This document shows positions 48,164 through 57,698 of a stretch of DNA of 64,000 nucleotides, piece after piece. The DNA is from Oscillospiraceae bacterium (GTDB lineage Bacteria; Bacillota; Clostridia; Oscillospirales; Oscillospiraceae): NCBI GenBank assembly GCA_020025515.1, contig JAHHRZ010000008.1, positions 1 through 64,000 on the forward strand, written 5' to 3'. Each line of letters opens with the position of its first letter. The first letter of the stretch is position 1. Below the pieces are notes generated by a model. It saw nothing but the letters and a program-made list of their open reading frames with translations, was not told the DNA's origin and did not search any database. Both the position numbers and the translations under genes were made by a program.

Positions 48164-49318
48164 TCACTGTGCCATGCAGATCCCTCGGAGCATCTGCGTA
48201 AACAGGTCTGTAAAGGTTAAACGGGGAATGTGGGACTCTGCCACAAGGGGGATTTCGCCCAGCACTTCCTCTCCTGCTTTTACGGTGAGGGTACCCAGAG
48301 GGGCGCCCTTCTCTACGGGAGCCTGAATGGAGGGCTCTAAGGTGACATCGTATTGCACAGAGGACAGCTTGCCCTTGTCAATGAGGAGTTGTTCCGGTCC
48401 CTGGGGAACCGGCTGCACCGTGGCACTTTTTCCCAGCACCACTTCCACCGGGGGAAGGTCCGTGTCACCCTTGGCATCTACCAGGGCATAATTGGCAAAG
48501 CCATAGTCCAGAAGGGCTTTGGCGGACTGGAATCGGTCTGTAGAGCTGGGGCAGTGCAGAACCACGGCCACCAGTTCCAGACCGTCTCTCTGGGCGCTGG
48601 CGGACAGACAGTGCCCGGCACTGGAGGTGAAGCCGGTTTTCAGTCCGGTGGTTCCCTCATAAAATCGAACCAGCTTATTGGTGTTGGAAAGGCCGAAGGT
48701 GCCGTCTCGCACGGTGTCCATCCAGATGGTGGTAAAACGCTTGATGTCCGGGTGGTGCAGCAAAAGCTCCCGGGACATGAGCGCGATGTCATGGGCGGTG
48801 GTAAGATGATGCTCTGCCGACGGGTCATCGTCCAGCCCGGTGCAGTTTACAAATCTGGTGTCCTCCATGCCCAATTCCTTGGCTTTCAGATTCATTTTTT
48901 CCACAAACCCCGCTTCGCTGCCTGCCAAAAATTCTGCCATGGCACAGGCGCAGTCGTTGGCAGAGGAGACGGTAATGGATTTCACCATGTCTTCCACAGA
49001 CATGGTTTCTCCCACCTTGAGATAGACCTGACTGCCGCCCTTTGCGGCGGCGGTTTCGGAGGTGGTGACCTGATCGGTCCAGCTGATTTTCCCGGAGTCA
49101 ATGGCCTCCATAATGAGAAGCAGGGTCATGATTTTGGTGACGCTGGCAGGCGCCAGACGCTCGTGGGAATTGGATTCGTAGAGCACGGTCCCCGTGGCAA
49201 GATCCATGAGCACCGCCGATGGGGCGCTGAGCTGAAGATCTATGGCATGAACCGGAATTACAGCCAGATTCAGAAGCAGTAAAATGGCGAACAGTCCTGT
49301 CCATATGCGTTTTTTCAT
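48164..49318 (-). CDS. D-alanyl-D-alanine carboxypeptidase (penicillin-binding protein 5 type)
   Basis: The 384-residue enzyme removes the last D-Ala from peptidoglycan stem peptides outside the membrane. It has a signal peptide (about 1-25), the three active-site motifs S59-VTK62 in APASVTKIM, SAN in VSSANDCACAMAEFL and KTG in GLKTGFTSSAGHC, and a C-terminal beta-domain from about 280 onwards. The C-terminal end (FTDLFTQMLRGICMAQ) may be an amphipathic membrane anchor. Single-gene unit. Confidence 0.93.
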   Translation of the reverse strand: MKKRIWTGLFAILLLLNLAVIPVHAIDLQLSAPSAVLMDLATGTVLYESNSHERLAPASVTKIMTLLLIMEAIDSGKISWTDQVTTSETAAAKGGSQVYLKVGETMSVEDMVKSITVSSANDCACAMAEFLAGSEAGFVEKMNLKAKELGMEDTRFVNCTGLDDDPSAEHHLTTAHDIALMSRELLLHHPDIKRFTTIWMDTVRDGTFGLSNTNKLVRFYEGTTGLKTGFTSSAGHCLSASAQRDGLELVAVVLHCPSSTDRFQSAKALLDYGFANYALVDAKGDTDLPPVEVVLGKSATVQPVPQGPEQLLIDKGKLSSVQYDVTLEPSIQAPVEKGAPLGTLTVKAGEEVLGEIPLVAESHIPRLTFTDLFTQMLRGICMAQ

Positions 49319-49434
49319 GTTTCATCCCTCCCAATTTGGTACAACCTATGCAGGCCGAAGGACAAGTATGCAGCTAAGCCCTTGCATCTTCACAGAATTC
49401 ATAGTATCATAAAAGCAAAAACAGGAGGTACAGT

Positions 49435-50232
49435 ATGAAGCTGTTTGGATTTATCGGGGTAGGCAACATGGGCTCCGCCGTGGCCAAGGCGGTGGTTGAC
49501 CGGGTCGGGGGGCGGCAGGTTCTGGTCAGCAGCCGAACCATGGAAAAGGCCCGGCAGGTGGCAGACAGTCTGGGCTGTGAAGCCGCGGACAATGAGACCC
49601 TGGCCGAAGCGTGCCGGTATTTGGTGCTGGGGGTGAAGCCCCAGATTCTGCCGGGAGTCCTTACGGCGCTTCGTCCCATTTTAGAGAAGCGAACCACGCC
49701 CTGCACCCTGGTTTCCATGGCGGCCGGCCCTACCATTGCCCGGCTTCAGGAGCTGTCCGGTCTGGAGTCCGTCATCCGCATCATGCCCAACACGCCGGTG
49801 CTGGTGGGAGCCGGTGTCATCACCTATGCCGTCAGTGCGGGGGTATCTCAGGAAGAGGAAACCCAGGTGGTGGAGGCCCTTTCTCAGGCGGGAGTGGTGG
49901 ATCGGCTTTCTGAGGGGCTGATCGATGTGGCCAGCGCACTGGCAGGCTGCGGTCCTGCCTTTGTGTGCCAGTTCCTGGAGGGACTGGCAGATGGCGCCGT
50001 GGCCTGCGGCCTTCCCCGGCAGAAAGCGTATCTTTACGGAGCCCAGATGTTTTTGGGAACGGCCAGGCTGGCGCTGGAAACGGGGCTGCATCCGGGGGTA
50101 CTGAAGGACCAGGTGACCTCTCCCGGCGGCAGTACCATTCAGGGAGTCCGGGCTTTGGAAAAGCATGGCCTTCGCAGTGCCGCCATGGAGGCGGTCATTG
50201 CGGCCTGTGAGAAAAACGGAAAATTGGGATAA
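49435..50232 (+). CDS. proC: pyrroline-5-carboxylate reductase
   Basis: The 265-residue enzyme makes proline from pyrroline-5-carboxylate with NAD(P)H. Features are the Rossmann motif FIGVGNMGSAVAKA near 5, ILGVKPQILPGVL-like strand, RIMPNTPVLVGAG near 119, ALAGCGPAFVCQFLEGLADG near 168 and DQVTSPGGSTIQGVRALE near 222, which is the family signature. AACAGGAGG precedes ATG 49435. Single gene, with a shared terminator downstream. Confidence 0.96.
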   Translation: MKLFGFIGVGNMGSAVAKAVVDRVGGRQVLVSSRTMEKARQVADSLGCEAADNETLAEACRYLVLGVKPQILPGVLTALRPILEKRTTPCTLVSMAAGPTIARLQELSGLESVIRIMPNTPVLVGAGVITYAVSAGVSQEEETQVVEALSQAGVVDRLSEGLIDVASALAGCGPAFVCQFLEGLADGAVACGLPRQKAYLYGAQMFLGTARLALETGLHPGVLKDQVTSPGGSTIQGVRALEKHGLRSAAMEAVIAACEKNGKLG

Positions 50233-50233
50233 T

Positions 50234-50271
50234 AAAATCAGGCTGTTTCTCAGAGAAACAGCCTGATTTTT
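50234..50271. terminator. bidirectional terminator between proC and the exporter gene
   Basis: AAATCAGGCTGTTTCT pairs with AGAAACAGCCTGATTT around a three-base loop, followed by T residues; A residues at the other end serve the minus strand. Confidence 0.85.
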
Positions 50272-51524
50272 CAACGATCATTCTTTTTCAGAAGCTTTCT
50301 GAAATTCCACACGCTCCACATGCGGAACATGGTGGACACTAGAAGCACACCGACTGCCAGGGCACCTGCCAGAGCACCGGTATTCAGCCCCTTCACCAGG
50401 AAATTGTCGATTTCCCCTCGGGCGGCAAAGTCCATGGTATAGAAAATACCGGAACCGGGAATCAGGGGGATCAGGGAAATGACAAGATAGGGAGAGGCGG
50501 GGCATTTGCGAAATCTTGCCATGACCTCTGCATAGGTGGCAACGGCGGCAGAACCGATGACAAAGCCGGTGACATCGCTGCATCCCAGCATGACACAGGG
50601 GGTATAGATGAGCCAGCTCAGCAGACCGCCCAAGACGCACAGCACAACGGCCTGTCCCCGGATATTGAACAAAATGCAGAAGCCGGCACAGCCGATGCAG
50701 GCACCCACACATTCAAAGAAGAATGAGTTCATAAGGCAGGGGGCACCGGCAACCTCTCCGAAGAGACTTCGTGCCACGGATACCGCAGCACCCACACCTA
50801 CAGCCAGAGCCACGGCGGTGATAAAGACCTGCACCAACCGGTTCACACCTGACAAAGTATCGCCGTAGATCACATCCCGAATACTGTTGGTAAACAGAAG
50901 GCCCGGCACCAGCAGCATTAAGGTGCCGATGATGGTGGCGTCCGGATTGTGCAGCAGACCCAGCTGTGCCAGGATCTGGGCCAGAAACGCCTGAACAAAC
51001 CCTGCGGCAACGGTGTTAAAAAACAGGTTGGCCCGGAAAATCCTCATGAAACGAAGGCTCAGGCCCACGGAGATGCCACAGATGGCCGCACACACGGCAT
51101 CCAATATGGTGCCGTGAAAGAAGAATCCAAAGCCCATGGCGGCAAGGGCGTTTCCTAAGATGATCATGGGAAAGGAGCGGGGATGACTGTTCTTTTTCTC
51201 CTGCTTCAGCCAGCCGGCTGCGGTTCTGACCGAAGGCTTTTCGTTGCAGATGCGGCGGCACAGGGCGTTGAATCGCTCCAGACCGTCCATATCCGTGGAG
51301 GCGGCATCGGTGCGCCGCATTCGCATTACATGCTTTTCATCCTCTGTTTCCAGACTGGCAATAATAAAGTTTGGAATGGCAAATACTTCTGCATGGGCAT
51401 CATAGGCGTGCATGAGATGGCTGATACACTCTTCCACTCGGTAGGTCTCTGCGCCACACTGCTGCAGCTGATCGGCCAGATCTACAGACAGGTCTAAAAG
51501 TTCACCGTATTCTTGTTCGGTCAC
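50271..51524 (-). CDS. ThrE-type threonine/serine exporter family protein
   Basis: The 417-residue protein fuses the two ThrE halves. The N-terminal cytoplasmic stretch has CGAETYRVEECISHLMHAYD, typical of the first (DUF1212-like) domain, followed by about five helices; the second half (about 275-405) has MLGCSDVTGFVIGSAAVATY and LIPLIPGSGIFYTMDFAARG, the pattern of the DUF3815-like domain. In many Firmicutes the halves are separate genes; here they are one. The 307 bases upstream, to 51831, hold nothing I can support. Confidence 0.87.
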   Translation of the reverse strand: MTEQEYGELLDLSVDLADQLQQCGAETYRVEECISHLMHAYDAHAEVFAIPNFIIASLETEDEKHVMRMRRTDAASTDMDGLERFNALCRRICNEKPSVRTAAGWLKQEKKNSHPRSFPMIILGNALAAMGFGFFFHGTILDAVCAAICGISVGLSLRFMRIFRANLFFNTVAAGFVQAFLAQILAQLGLLHNPDATIIGTLMLLVPGLLFTNSIRDVIYGDTLSGVNRLVQVFITAVALAVGVGAAVSVARSLFGEVAGAPCLMNSFFFECVGACIGCAGFCILFNIRGQAVVLCVLGGLLSWLIYTPCVMLGCSDVTGFVIGSAAVATYAEVMARFRKCPASPYLVISLIPLIPGSGIFYTMDFAARGEIDNFLVKGLNTGALAGALAVGVLLVSTMFRMWSVWNFRKLLKKNDR

Positions 51525-51831
51525 AAAGGTTCCTCCTTGTACTGCTGAAATTATCTATCATGGAGTATAGCAGTTATAAGAAAAAAACGCAAGAGGCTGT
51601 AGTGGGGGAAAAATGCCCCAATCTCTCAGGTTTGTACAACCGAAAATTGAGGATTCAGACAGCCGAATCAGGTCTTTGCTTGTATGCATCCTATTCCAAA
51701 TGACTGTAGCAAAGAAGCCGGGAAGATTCTCCGAGCGTCCGGTGTTCAAAGGGGACGGCCCGGGGAGTAAACACCCCCGCACCGAAGCACCACGATGCTC
51801 CGATACGGGGATATATTTTTATGCGTGAGGG

Positions 51832-53664
51832 TCAGTCGGCGTCTTTCAGAATGTGATTGTTATAAAAATCACTTTTCTTTTCCAGCTCCTCATTGGCGTA
51901 TTCAAAGCCGTATTCTTCAAAGAGGGTCTGATCGCCGGAGAACAGATCCGTGCCGATGCCCAGTCTGCTGCCGTCAAAGGTTACGCCCATGCTGGACAAA
52001 ATGGTGGGGAACATGTCAAAGTTTGCATACTGGCGGTTAAAGAGAATCTCTTTGTCTCTGGAGGCCACGCCGGGATAGGGGTTTAGAATGACATTGTACT
52101 GAGAGCGGTGATACGCAGGATCAAACTTATAAAAATGGAAGAAGTTGGACTCCATGCTCAAATGGTCGCCTGTGATGACCACGGTGGTGTTTTCATAGAA
52201 GGGCTGCGCCTGAATCCAGCGGACAAACTTCTCAACCTCAGCAGAGCTGTAGGCCACCACATTTGCGTACTGATTCTCGTGAGGGGTTGGAGCGTTTTTG
52301 CTTAAATAGCCGTCGGGCCGGTGGGTGTCCGCAGTTTCCATGATGAAATTGAAGGGCTTGCCGGTTTCGCTGAGCCGGGTCAGCTCGTCTTTGGCAAACT
52401 CGAAGAGCTTATCATCCTCAAATCCCCACCAAACAGAGTAGGTGGGAGGAATCAGGCCGTTTTTCTGCGCGTATTTGTGGTCCATGATTTTGAAATCACC
52501 ATGGGACTTGAAATAGTAGGTAAGACCGCCGAAATCGGCATCTGCGCCAAACATCAGGGTTTGCTCATAGCCCTGCTCGGCAAGAATCTCCCCCAGGGAA
52601 TAGGCACCGGGCAGGAAGTTGCCCTCAGAGCCGTAGGCATTGGGCTCGGTGGGGGCCTTCATGGGCAGGCCTGTGGTCATGTTGACCATGGAGGCAACGG
52701 ACCATGTGGTGCCCACGGCTGCCTGAGGGCCGCCGAACTGGTGATCCAGATGGGAGAAGCTGTAGCCCTCCTGGGCAATGGCGGTCAGCTCGGGAATCAG
52801 GTTTACATCCATGTATCCCCCCAGATCCTTGGACATATAGCTGTTTTCCATGGATTCAAGGTAGATGTGGATGAGGTTGCGCTTGCGCTGGGGGAACTGA
52901 AGGTTGGCATCCCGGGGGTCCACATAGTGGTCGTCGATCATGCTGGATTTTTCAAAGTAGGCATTGTACACGGCCATGATTTTGAAACGGTAGACACCAT
53001 AGCCAAGGCCGCCGGCAAAGACAGTCAAGGTCAGCAGGATGGCGAGGGTGCGGTGCGCCCAGCGGGGAAAGAGGGTGACGGGTTTCTCTTTGCTTCGGCA
53101 GCAAACGGGGAACTTGCCGAACAAGAAAAGGCCGCACAGGGTGCTGAAAAACAGCGTGAGGAACATGGGCCCTTCCAGCACGTTGCTGTAGTCCACCATG
53201 TCACTGCCGGTGGTGGGGGAGAAGTAGGTAATGAGAATTTGATCGGCAGGAAGATCACCGTATTCTCCTTTGGCCCAAATGGTGGCAAACACACACAGAA
53301 ATCCTGCGATAATCAGAATCAGAGCCACAATTTTAAGGGCGGCTGCCCCTTTGCTTTTTTTGGTATGTTCACTCCCGCAGATCAGGTACTTGTCTTTTAA
53401 GGTGCGCAGAAGCAAAAGCGCGCCTCCCACCAGCAGGGCCAGAACAAAGAACAGAAGGAAGTGCCAAACCTTGTATCCGTCTGTCACAAGAAAGTGTTCA
53501 AAGCGGAAAAGATACTTGAAAATTGCGATGGTAAACAGAGTCGTGAGGAACCCGTTTTTTACAACGGCATAGATGCGGCTGCCGGCTGACTGATGCTTGT
53601 GCAGCGCGAAAATCTCGGCGGCGCTGATTAAGACAGAGGCCAGAATGCCCATTACGAGTAACAT
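51832..53664 (-). CDS. MdoB/LTA-synthase-family membrane sulfatase-fold transferase
   Basis: The 610-residue protein has five N-terminal membrane helices (to about 200) and a large outside domain of the alkaline-phosphatase superfamily: HIYLESMENSYMSKDLGGYM with a metal-binding Glu, GTTWSVASMVNMTTGLPMK with the nucleophile Thr, FGADADFGGL and later ITGDHLSMES with metal ligands. The GTTWS block is closer to phosphoglycerol transferase MdoB than to LtaS. It probably moves glycerol phosphate from phosphatidylglycerol onto a glycan or lipid. ATG 53664 has AAAGGAAG upstream and is preferred over the longer frame. Confidence 0.87.
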   Translation of the reverse strand: MLLVMGILASVLISAAEIFALHKHQSAGSRIYAVVKNGFLTTLFTIAIFKYLFRFEHFLVTDGYKVWHFLLFFVLALLVGGALLLLRTLKDKYLICGSEHTKKSKGAAALKIVALILIIAGFLCVFATIWAKGEYGDLPADQILITYFSPTTGSDMVDYSNVLEGPMFLTLFFSTLCGLFLFGKFPVCCRSKEKPVTLFPRWAHRTLAILLTLTVFAGGLGYGVYRFKIMAVYNAYFEKSSMIDDHYVDPRDANLQFPQRKRNLIHIYLESMENSYMSKDLGGYMDVNLIPELTAIAQEGYSFSHLDHQFGGPQAAVGTTWSVASMVNMTTGLPMKAPTEPNAYGSEGNFLPGAYSLGEILAEQGYEQTLMFGADADFGGLTYYFKSHGDFKIMDHKYAQKNGLIPPTYSVWWGFEDDKLFEFAKDELTRLSETGKPFNFIMETADTHRPDGYLSKNAPTPHENQYANVVAYSSAEVEKFVRWIQAQPFYENTTVVITGDHLSMESNFFHFYKFDPAYHRSQYNVILNPYPGVASRDKEILFNRQYANFDMFPTILSSMGVTFDGSRLGIGTDLFSGDQTLFEEYGFEYANEELEKKSDFYNNHILKDAD

Positions 53665-53899
53665 GAAATCTTCCTTTCTTTCGGAAAAATAGCCATCCAA
53701 TCTCAAAAGACAGATCTTTTATGCTGGTTGTCTTTTTAGGATGACCTGCGTCGTTTTATTCTATCACAAAAAAGGGAATTTGGCGATTACAATTCTGTCA
53801 CAAAGTGGAGATTTTGGGAGGAAAATGAAAGAAACCTTGTAATAAACATTTTTAATCGGCCAAAATATTAGCACAAAGGGAAAACGGCCCGAAAAACAA

Positions 53900-53934
53900 C
53901 ACAGGGGCTGTGGAAAATTTCCACAGCCCCTGTG
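53900..53934. terminator. strong terminator of the antiporter gene
   Basis: CACAGGGGCTGTGGAAA pairs with TTTCCACAGCCCCTGTG around a single base; on the minus strand TTGTTTTTC follows. Confidence 0.88.
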
Positions 53935-53947
53935 CAGTGACTTCAGA

Positions 53948-54931
53948 CTACCGAAGGCAGATATAGACCATATAGAGCACATAGGTGCCTACCATGATAA
54001 TGCCTTCCCTGCGGTCCAATTTCCGATGGGTCCATGCCATGATCCAAACCAGGATCGTAATGCCAATGAGGCAGGCAATGTCGAAAATGTCCAACATGGA
54101 AAGGGTAATGGGACTCAGCAGGGAGGCTGCGCCCAAAACCATGAGGATGTTATAGATATTGGAGCCGAGGGCATTGCCCAGAGCCATGTCCACATCCTTT
54201 TTCCGTGCGGCCACAATGGAGGTGACCAGCTCGGGCAGGGAGGTGCCCACGGCCACAATGGTAAGGCCAATGATATTCTGGCTGATGCCAAAGGCGGATG
54301 CAATGGTGGAGGCGCTTTTTACCACCCAGTCACCGCCCAGAGCAATGCCGGCGACGCCCACAACGATGTATACCACACACTTCCAGCCGGGCATAAGGGA
54401 GGCGGGCTCCTGCTGTGTCTCCTGGGGAGCGTCCATGAGACGGGCCTTTATGGCAGAACGAATCATGAAACCAATATAAGCAACGAAGCACAGGGCCAGA
54501 ATACTGCCCTCCAGGCGACCCAGTGTTAAGGAATTGACCCCGGCACTGAGCACCAACAGTAAGATTGCGGCACCAAGAGATATGGGAATATCCACACGCA
54601 GAGAGTCCCGGGCTACGGCTACGGGGGTGAAGATGGCACACATGCCGATGACTACGATGAGATTGAAAATGTTGGAGCCTACCACATTACTCACTGCCAT
54701 GGCGTTGTTGCCATGCATGGAGGCAGAGACACTGACAGCGGTTTCGGGCAGGGAGGTGCCCATGGCGACAATGGTAAGACCGATTATCATGGAAGGGATT
54801 CGTAGCTTTTTGGCTACGGCGGAGCTGCCCTCCACAAAGAAGTCTGCACCCTTGATCAGGAATATAAAACCGACGATCAGTAAAAATACGGCAAAAGGAA
54901 CGCCGCCGAGAAAGGTTGTGAAAGCTTGCAT
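53948..54931 (-). CDS. Na+/Ca2+ antiporter family protein (YrbG type)
   Basis: The 327-residue protein has ten membrane helices in two inverted repeats, each with the alpha motif of the cation/calcium exchanger family: GTSLPETAVSVSASMHGNNA with AVSNVVGSNIFNL, and GTSLPELVTSIVAARKKDVD with ALGNALGSNIYNI. The first Glu of each GTSLPE binds the cation. ATG 54931 has GAGGAG upstream; the longer frame is rejected. Confidence 0.92.
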   Translation of the reverse strand: MQAFTTFLGGVPFAVFLLIVGFIFLIKGADFFVEGSSAVAKKLRIPSMIIGLTIVAMGTSLPETAVSVSASMHGNNAMAVSNVVGSNIFNLIVVIGMCAIFTPVAVARDSLRVDIPISLGAAILLLVLSAGVNSLTLGRLEGSILALCFVAYIGFMIRSAIKARLMDAPQETQQEPASLMPGWKCVVYIVVGVAGIALGGDWVVKSASTIASAFGISQNIIGLTIVAVGTSLPELVTSIVAARKKDVDMALGNALGSNIYNILMVLGAASLLSPITLSMLDIFDIACLIGITILVWIMAWTHRKLDRREGIIMVGTYVLYMVYICLR

Positions 54932-55097
54932 ATCATACTCCTCTTTTTTATTCAGGTTTATTCTGGGCGAAGGCACATAAAAAAGACCATGTACGCAAAT
55001 CTAGCACACATGAGTCTCTCTGTTTTGGAAATGTACCAAGGGACAAACCGCCGTGATATTGGAAAGTCCTTCTTCACCATGATGGAATTGCTGGTTT

Positions 55098-55126
55098 ACT
55101 CTAGCACAAACCAGGTTGTTTGTCAA
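55098..55126 (-). promoter_or_regulatory. promoter of the antiporter gene with a leader of about 160 nt
   Basis: On the minus strand TTGACA (55121-55126) and TAGAGT (55098-55103) are 17 bases apart. The leader to 54931 is long enough for an RNA control element, but I recognise no riboswitch in it. Confidence 0.65.
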
Positions 55127-55194
55127 CGGGAACGGAAACGAATCAGGCAAACATCCGGTCTGCACCGCCGTGGCTGTGTAGACAGCCGCAAACA

Positions 55195-55230
55195 AGGGGA
55201 CCGCCTCACCTCAGGCAAGGCGGTCCCCAT
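55195..55230 (-). terminator. terminator of the SLH-protein gene
   Basis: AGGGGACCGCC at 55195-55205 pairs with GGCGGTCCCC (55219-55228) 12 bases after the stop of the SLH gene; on the minus strand TTGTTTGC follows. Confidence 0.7.
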
Positions 55231-55241
55231 TTGGCCCGGAA

Positions 55242-57035
55242 TCAGTGTTCGGAGCGATACAGGAAGGTCACGATCTGACCTCTGGTACAGGTGCCGTCGG
55301 GCTTGAAATACCCGGCGCTGATGCCCTGTGTAATGTCATTTTCGGTGGCCCAGAGAACGGCGTCAGAATAGAAGCGGCCCTCCTCCACATCGGAAAAGGG
55401 GTTGCTGGGATTCTGCGGGGCGGGGCTGCCCTTGGCACGCCACAGGAAGGTCACGGCATGGCCGCGGGTGCAGGATTTGTCCGGGCCGAATTTGTTCTCA
55501 CTGATGCCGTTGGTGATTCCCTGCTCCACTGCCCACAGAACTGCCTCGTAGCAGTAGCTGTTGGGGTCCACATCCACAAAGGGGTTATCCAGAGACTGGG
55601 GGGCAGGAGAACCGGCATTTCTCCACAGGAAGGTTACGATCTGTCCACGGGTACAGACCTTTTCGGGAGCAAAACGATGGGGAGCCACACCGGTGGCAAT
55701 CTTGTTTTCATAGGCCCAGAGAACAGGCTCATAGTAGAATCGGTCGGGAGAAACGTCGGTGAATACAGGGCCGTCTACCTGAACTTCGCTGGGATCATCC
55801 AGATCGATGGAATAAAAAACGGGAGCGGATTCCTCAGTCACATACCAGATGATATGATTGTTGAAGACAATGGGGTCGCAGTCAGACAGAGGGGCGGTGC
55901 CGGTGTAAACGTCGCTGGTGATCGTTCCGTTTTGATCCAGGAAGGCATAGCGCAGATATCCTGATTCGTGCCAGAGGATCATGAACCGGGTGCCGCTGAT
56001 TTTGACCAGGTGGGGGGTAGCCATGGGCACCTGGTCATCGCTGCTGTAATTGGTGAGCCAACGAACGGAGGTGCTCTCCTGGGTGAAAGAATCCTTGGGG
56101 GTTACAGTGACAAAGATGTTATACTGAGAGGATTGGGTGCTGTCTCCCTGATCGATGGATTTGCCTGCTACCAGGTAGGCGGTATCGGAAGCCTCAAAGC
56201 CGCCCACACAGACACCGGTATAATTGTCGCCGATGTCACCTGCAATGGGGAGGACCTCTACGGATTCAGGGGAGAAGCTGAGCTGTTCCTTCCCCGCGCT
56301 TTCCGGATAGCGGAACAGAATCACGGATCTGGGATAGGCATCACCGTGATCCACGGCCAGATAGTCGTTTCCATCCACTCGGGCAAACTGGTTGAAGGAA
56401 TGGCTGACATAGCCTGTGCTGGAGTTGGAAATACCCGCTTCGCACTGGGTGATCTTCATATCCGAAATGCGCACATTCAGCTGCACATTGGCCTGGTGCT
56501 GGAATCCGTCCCATGATGTATACATCTGGTGACAGGTGCGGATATAGAGCATATCGCCGCTTTGCGCCATGCGCAAAGAGCCAAAATGGAAAGGATAGGA
56601 GGTGTTGGCACCGTAGAGGCTGGCGGCATCCTGACGCTGCCAGTCCTTGCTGTAACGAATCACACGGATGACCTCGGTGGAATTGGACTCTTCAGGGTTT
56701 TCCTGCCCGCAGACCAGAAAATTATAGTCTGTACCAAAGTAGACACCGCCGTACATGGGCAGCTCCAGAGGCAGCTGGCTGTGGGAACGGAACTGGAAAT
56801 TCTCGTCGTACTCATCGATGGTAATACCATCTTCGCCAAGGTACTCCACCCGGGAATAGCCGGAGTCGGTGGCCGTCATCTGGGAATAAATCGGGGTTCC
56901 ATATTCGTCGAAAAGATACTCATGCCCCCAGATGTTGGTGGAGATTGCCGGAGAACCGGCGGCTTGGGCACTCAGCGGCAGCAGGGAAAACACTGCCGTC
57001 AGTACCAGCAAAAGGGATAGAATGCGCTTTTTCAT
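55242..57035 (-). CDS. secreted protein with three C-terminal SLH domains
   Basis: The 597-residue protein has a signal peptide (about 1-26, ending LSAQAAGSP), a middle part of about 400 residues rich in strands and aromatic residues, possibly a beta-propeller, and three SLH repeats from about 425: DVSPDRFYYEPVLWAYENKI, DVDPNSYCYEAVLWAVEQGI and DVEEGRFYSDAVLWATENDI, each ending CTRGQIVTFLW-like. SLH repeats bind pyruvylated secondary cell-wall polymer, so it is attached to the cell surface. ATG 57035 has TTGGAGG upstream; the longer frame is rejected. Confidence 0.87.
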   Translation of the reverse strand: MKKRILSLLLVLTAVFSLLPLSAQAAGSPAISTNIWGHEYLFDEYGTPIYSQMTATDSGYSRVEYLGEDGITIDEYDENFQFRSHSQLPLELPMYGGVYFGTDYNFLVCGQENPEESNSTEVIRVIRYSKDWQRQDAASLYGANTSYPFHFGSLRMAQSGDMLYIRTCHQMYTSWDGFQHQANVQLNVRISDMKITQCEAGISNSSTGYVSHSFNQFARVDGNDYLAVDHGDAYPRSVILFRYPESAGKEQLSFSPESVEVLPIAGDIGDNYTGVCVGGFEASDTAYLVAGKSIDQGDSTQSSQYNIFVTVTPKDSFTQESTSVRWLTNYSSDDQVPMATPHLVKISGTRFMILWHESGYLRYAFLDQNGTITSDVYTGTAPLSDCDPIVFNNHIIWYVTEESAPVFYSIDLDDPSEVQVDGPVFTDVSPDRFYYEPVLWAYENKIATGVAPHRFAPEKVCTRGQIVTFLWRNAGSPAPQSLDNPFVDVDPNSYCYEAVLWAVEQGITNGISENKFGPDKSCTRGHAVTFLWRAKGSPAPQNPSNPFSDVEEGRFYSDAVLWATENDITQGISAGYFKPDGTCTRGQIVTFLYRSEH

Positions 57036-57078
57036 GACTAATACCTCCAATACTATTTTGTATGGTTTGTATAGAGAC

Positions 57079-57107
57079 ATTATAACATGGCATATCAAAG
57101 AATTCAA
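57079..57107 (-). promoter_or_regulatory. promoter of the SLH-protein gene
   Basis: On the minus strand TTGAAT (57102-57107) and TATAAT (57079-57084) are 17 bases apart, about 45 bases before the start codon. Confidence 0.75.
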
Positions 57108-57137
57108 GAGAGGGTGGGGCAGCCTAAGCACAATGGA

Positions 57138-57165
57138 TTGCAATTTTTGTAAAGTGTATTATAAT
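57138..57165 (+). promoter_or_regulatory. promoter of the PH-domain protein gene
   Basis: TTGCAA at 57138-57143 and TATAAT at 57160-57165 are 16 bases apart, about 40 bases before the start at 57203 and divergent from the SLH-gene promoter. Confidence 0.65.
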
Positions 57166-57202
57166 GGGTTCATGCCAAGTAAAACAAAGGGAGGACATCA
57201 TC

Positions 57203-57577
57203 ATGATTGATTTTCAAAATGGAGAAATTATGAAACTGCGGCAGGCAGATATGCAGGACGTAGGTTCCTTAGTGGGAAAGATTTTGCTGCCGGGGGAGCA
57301 GGTGGTGGGCGTTTATAAAACCGTTCGCGACCGGGTTATTTTTACAGACCGCCGGGTCATGACACTGGACATCCAGGGGGCCACGGGGAAAAAGCAGGAG
57401 GTGACCAGCCTGCCTTATCGGAAAATCGTCTGCTTCAGCGTGGAGACCTCTGGGATTCTGGATGTAGACTCTGAGCTGGAGCTGTGTTTTTCCGGCATGG
57501 GTCGTGTCCGCTTTGAGTTCTTCGGTTCAAGCCATATTGCGGAAATTGCGCAGGTTTTGGGGAAATATATTCTGTAA
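57203..57577 (+). CDS. bacterial PH-domain protein
   Basis: The 124-residue soluble protein contains a bacterial PH-like domain: LLPGEQVVGVYKTVRDRVIF, TDRRVMTLDIQGATGKKQEV, TSLPYRKIVCFSVETSG and VRFEFFGSSHIAEIAQVLGK. Such single-domain proteins are common in Firmicutes, without known function. GGGAGG precedes ATG 57203; the frame opens earlier but the upstream part lacks a ribosome binding site. Confidence 0.8.
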   Translation: MIDFQNGEIMKLRQADMQDVGSLVGKILLPGEQVVGVYKTVRDRVIFTDRRVMTLDIQGATGKKQEVTSLPYRKIVCFSVETSGILDVDSELELCFSGMGRVRFEFFGSSHIAEIAQVLGKYIL

Positions 57578-57616
57578 TCAGATAAAAGAACGCCGCTGCA
57601 AAACGGGTCAAAATAA

Positions 57617-57656
57617 AAGCGAGTGGGCAACTCCGAAGGGAGCTGTCCACTCGCTT
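57617..57656. terminator. bidirectional terminator between convergent genes
   Basis: AAGCGAGTGG at 57617-57626 pairs with CCACTCGCTT at 57647-57656, with an inner CTCC/GGAG hairpin. It serves the PH-domain gene and the MATE gene. Confidence 0.7.
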
Positions 57657-57698
57657 GCTGCAACACAGGACTTTTTTAAAATGGGAACGCAATGCCTC

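Noticed and set aside
52321..53400. Open plus-strand frame of 359 codons opposite the MdoB-like gene
   Set aside because: Antisense shadow without start signal or recognisable domain.
54932..55097. Manganese riboswitch before the cation antiporter gene
   Set aside because: I looked for the conserved loops of the yybP-ykoY class and did not find them.
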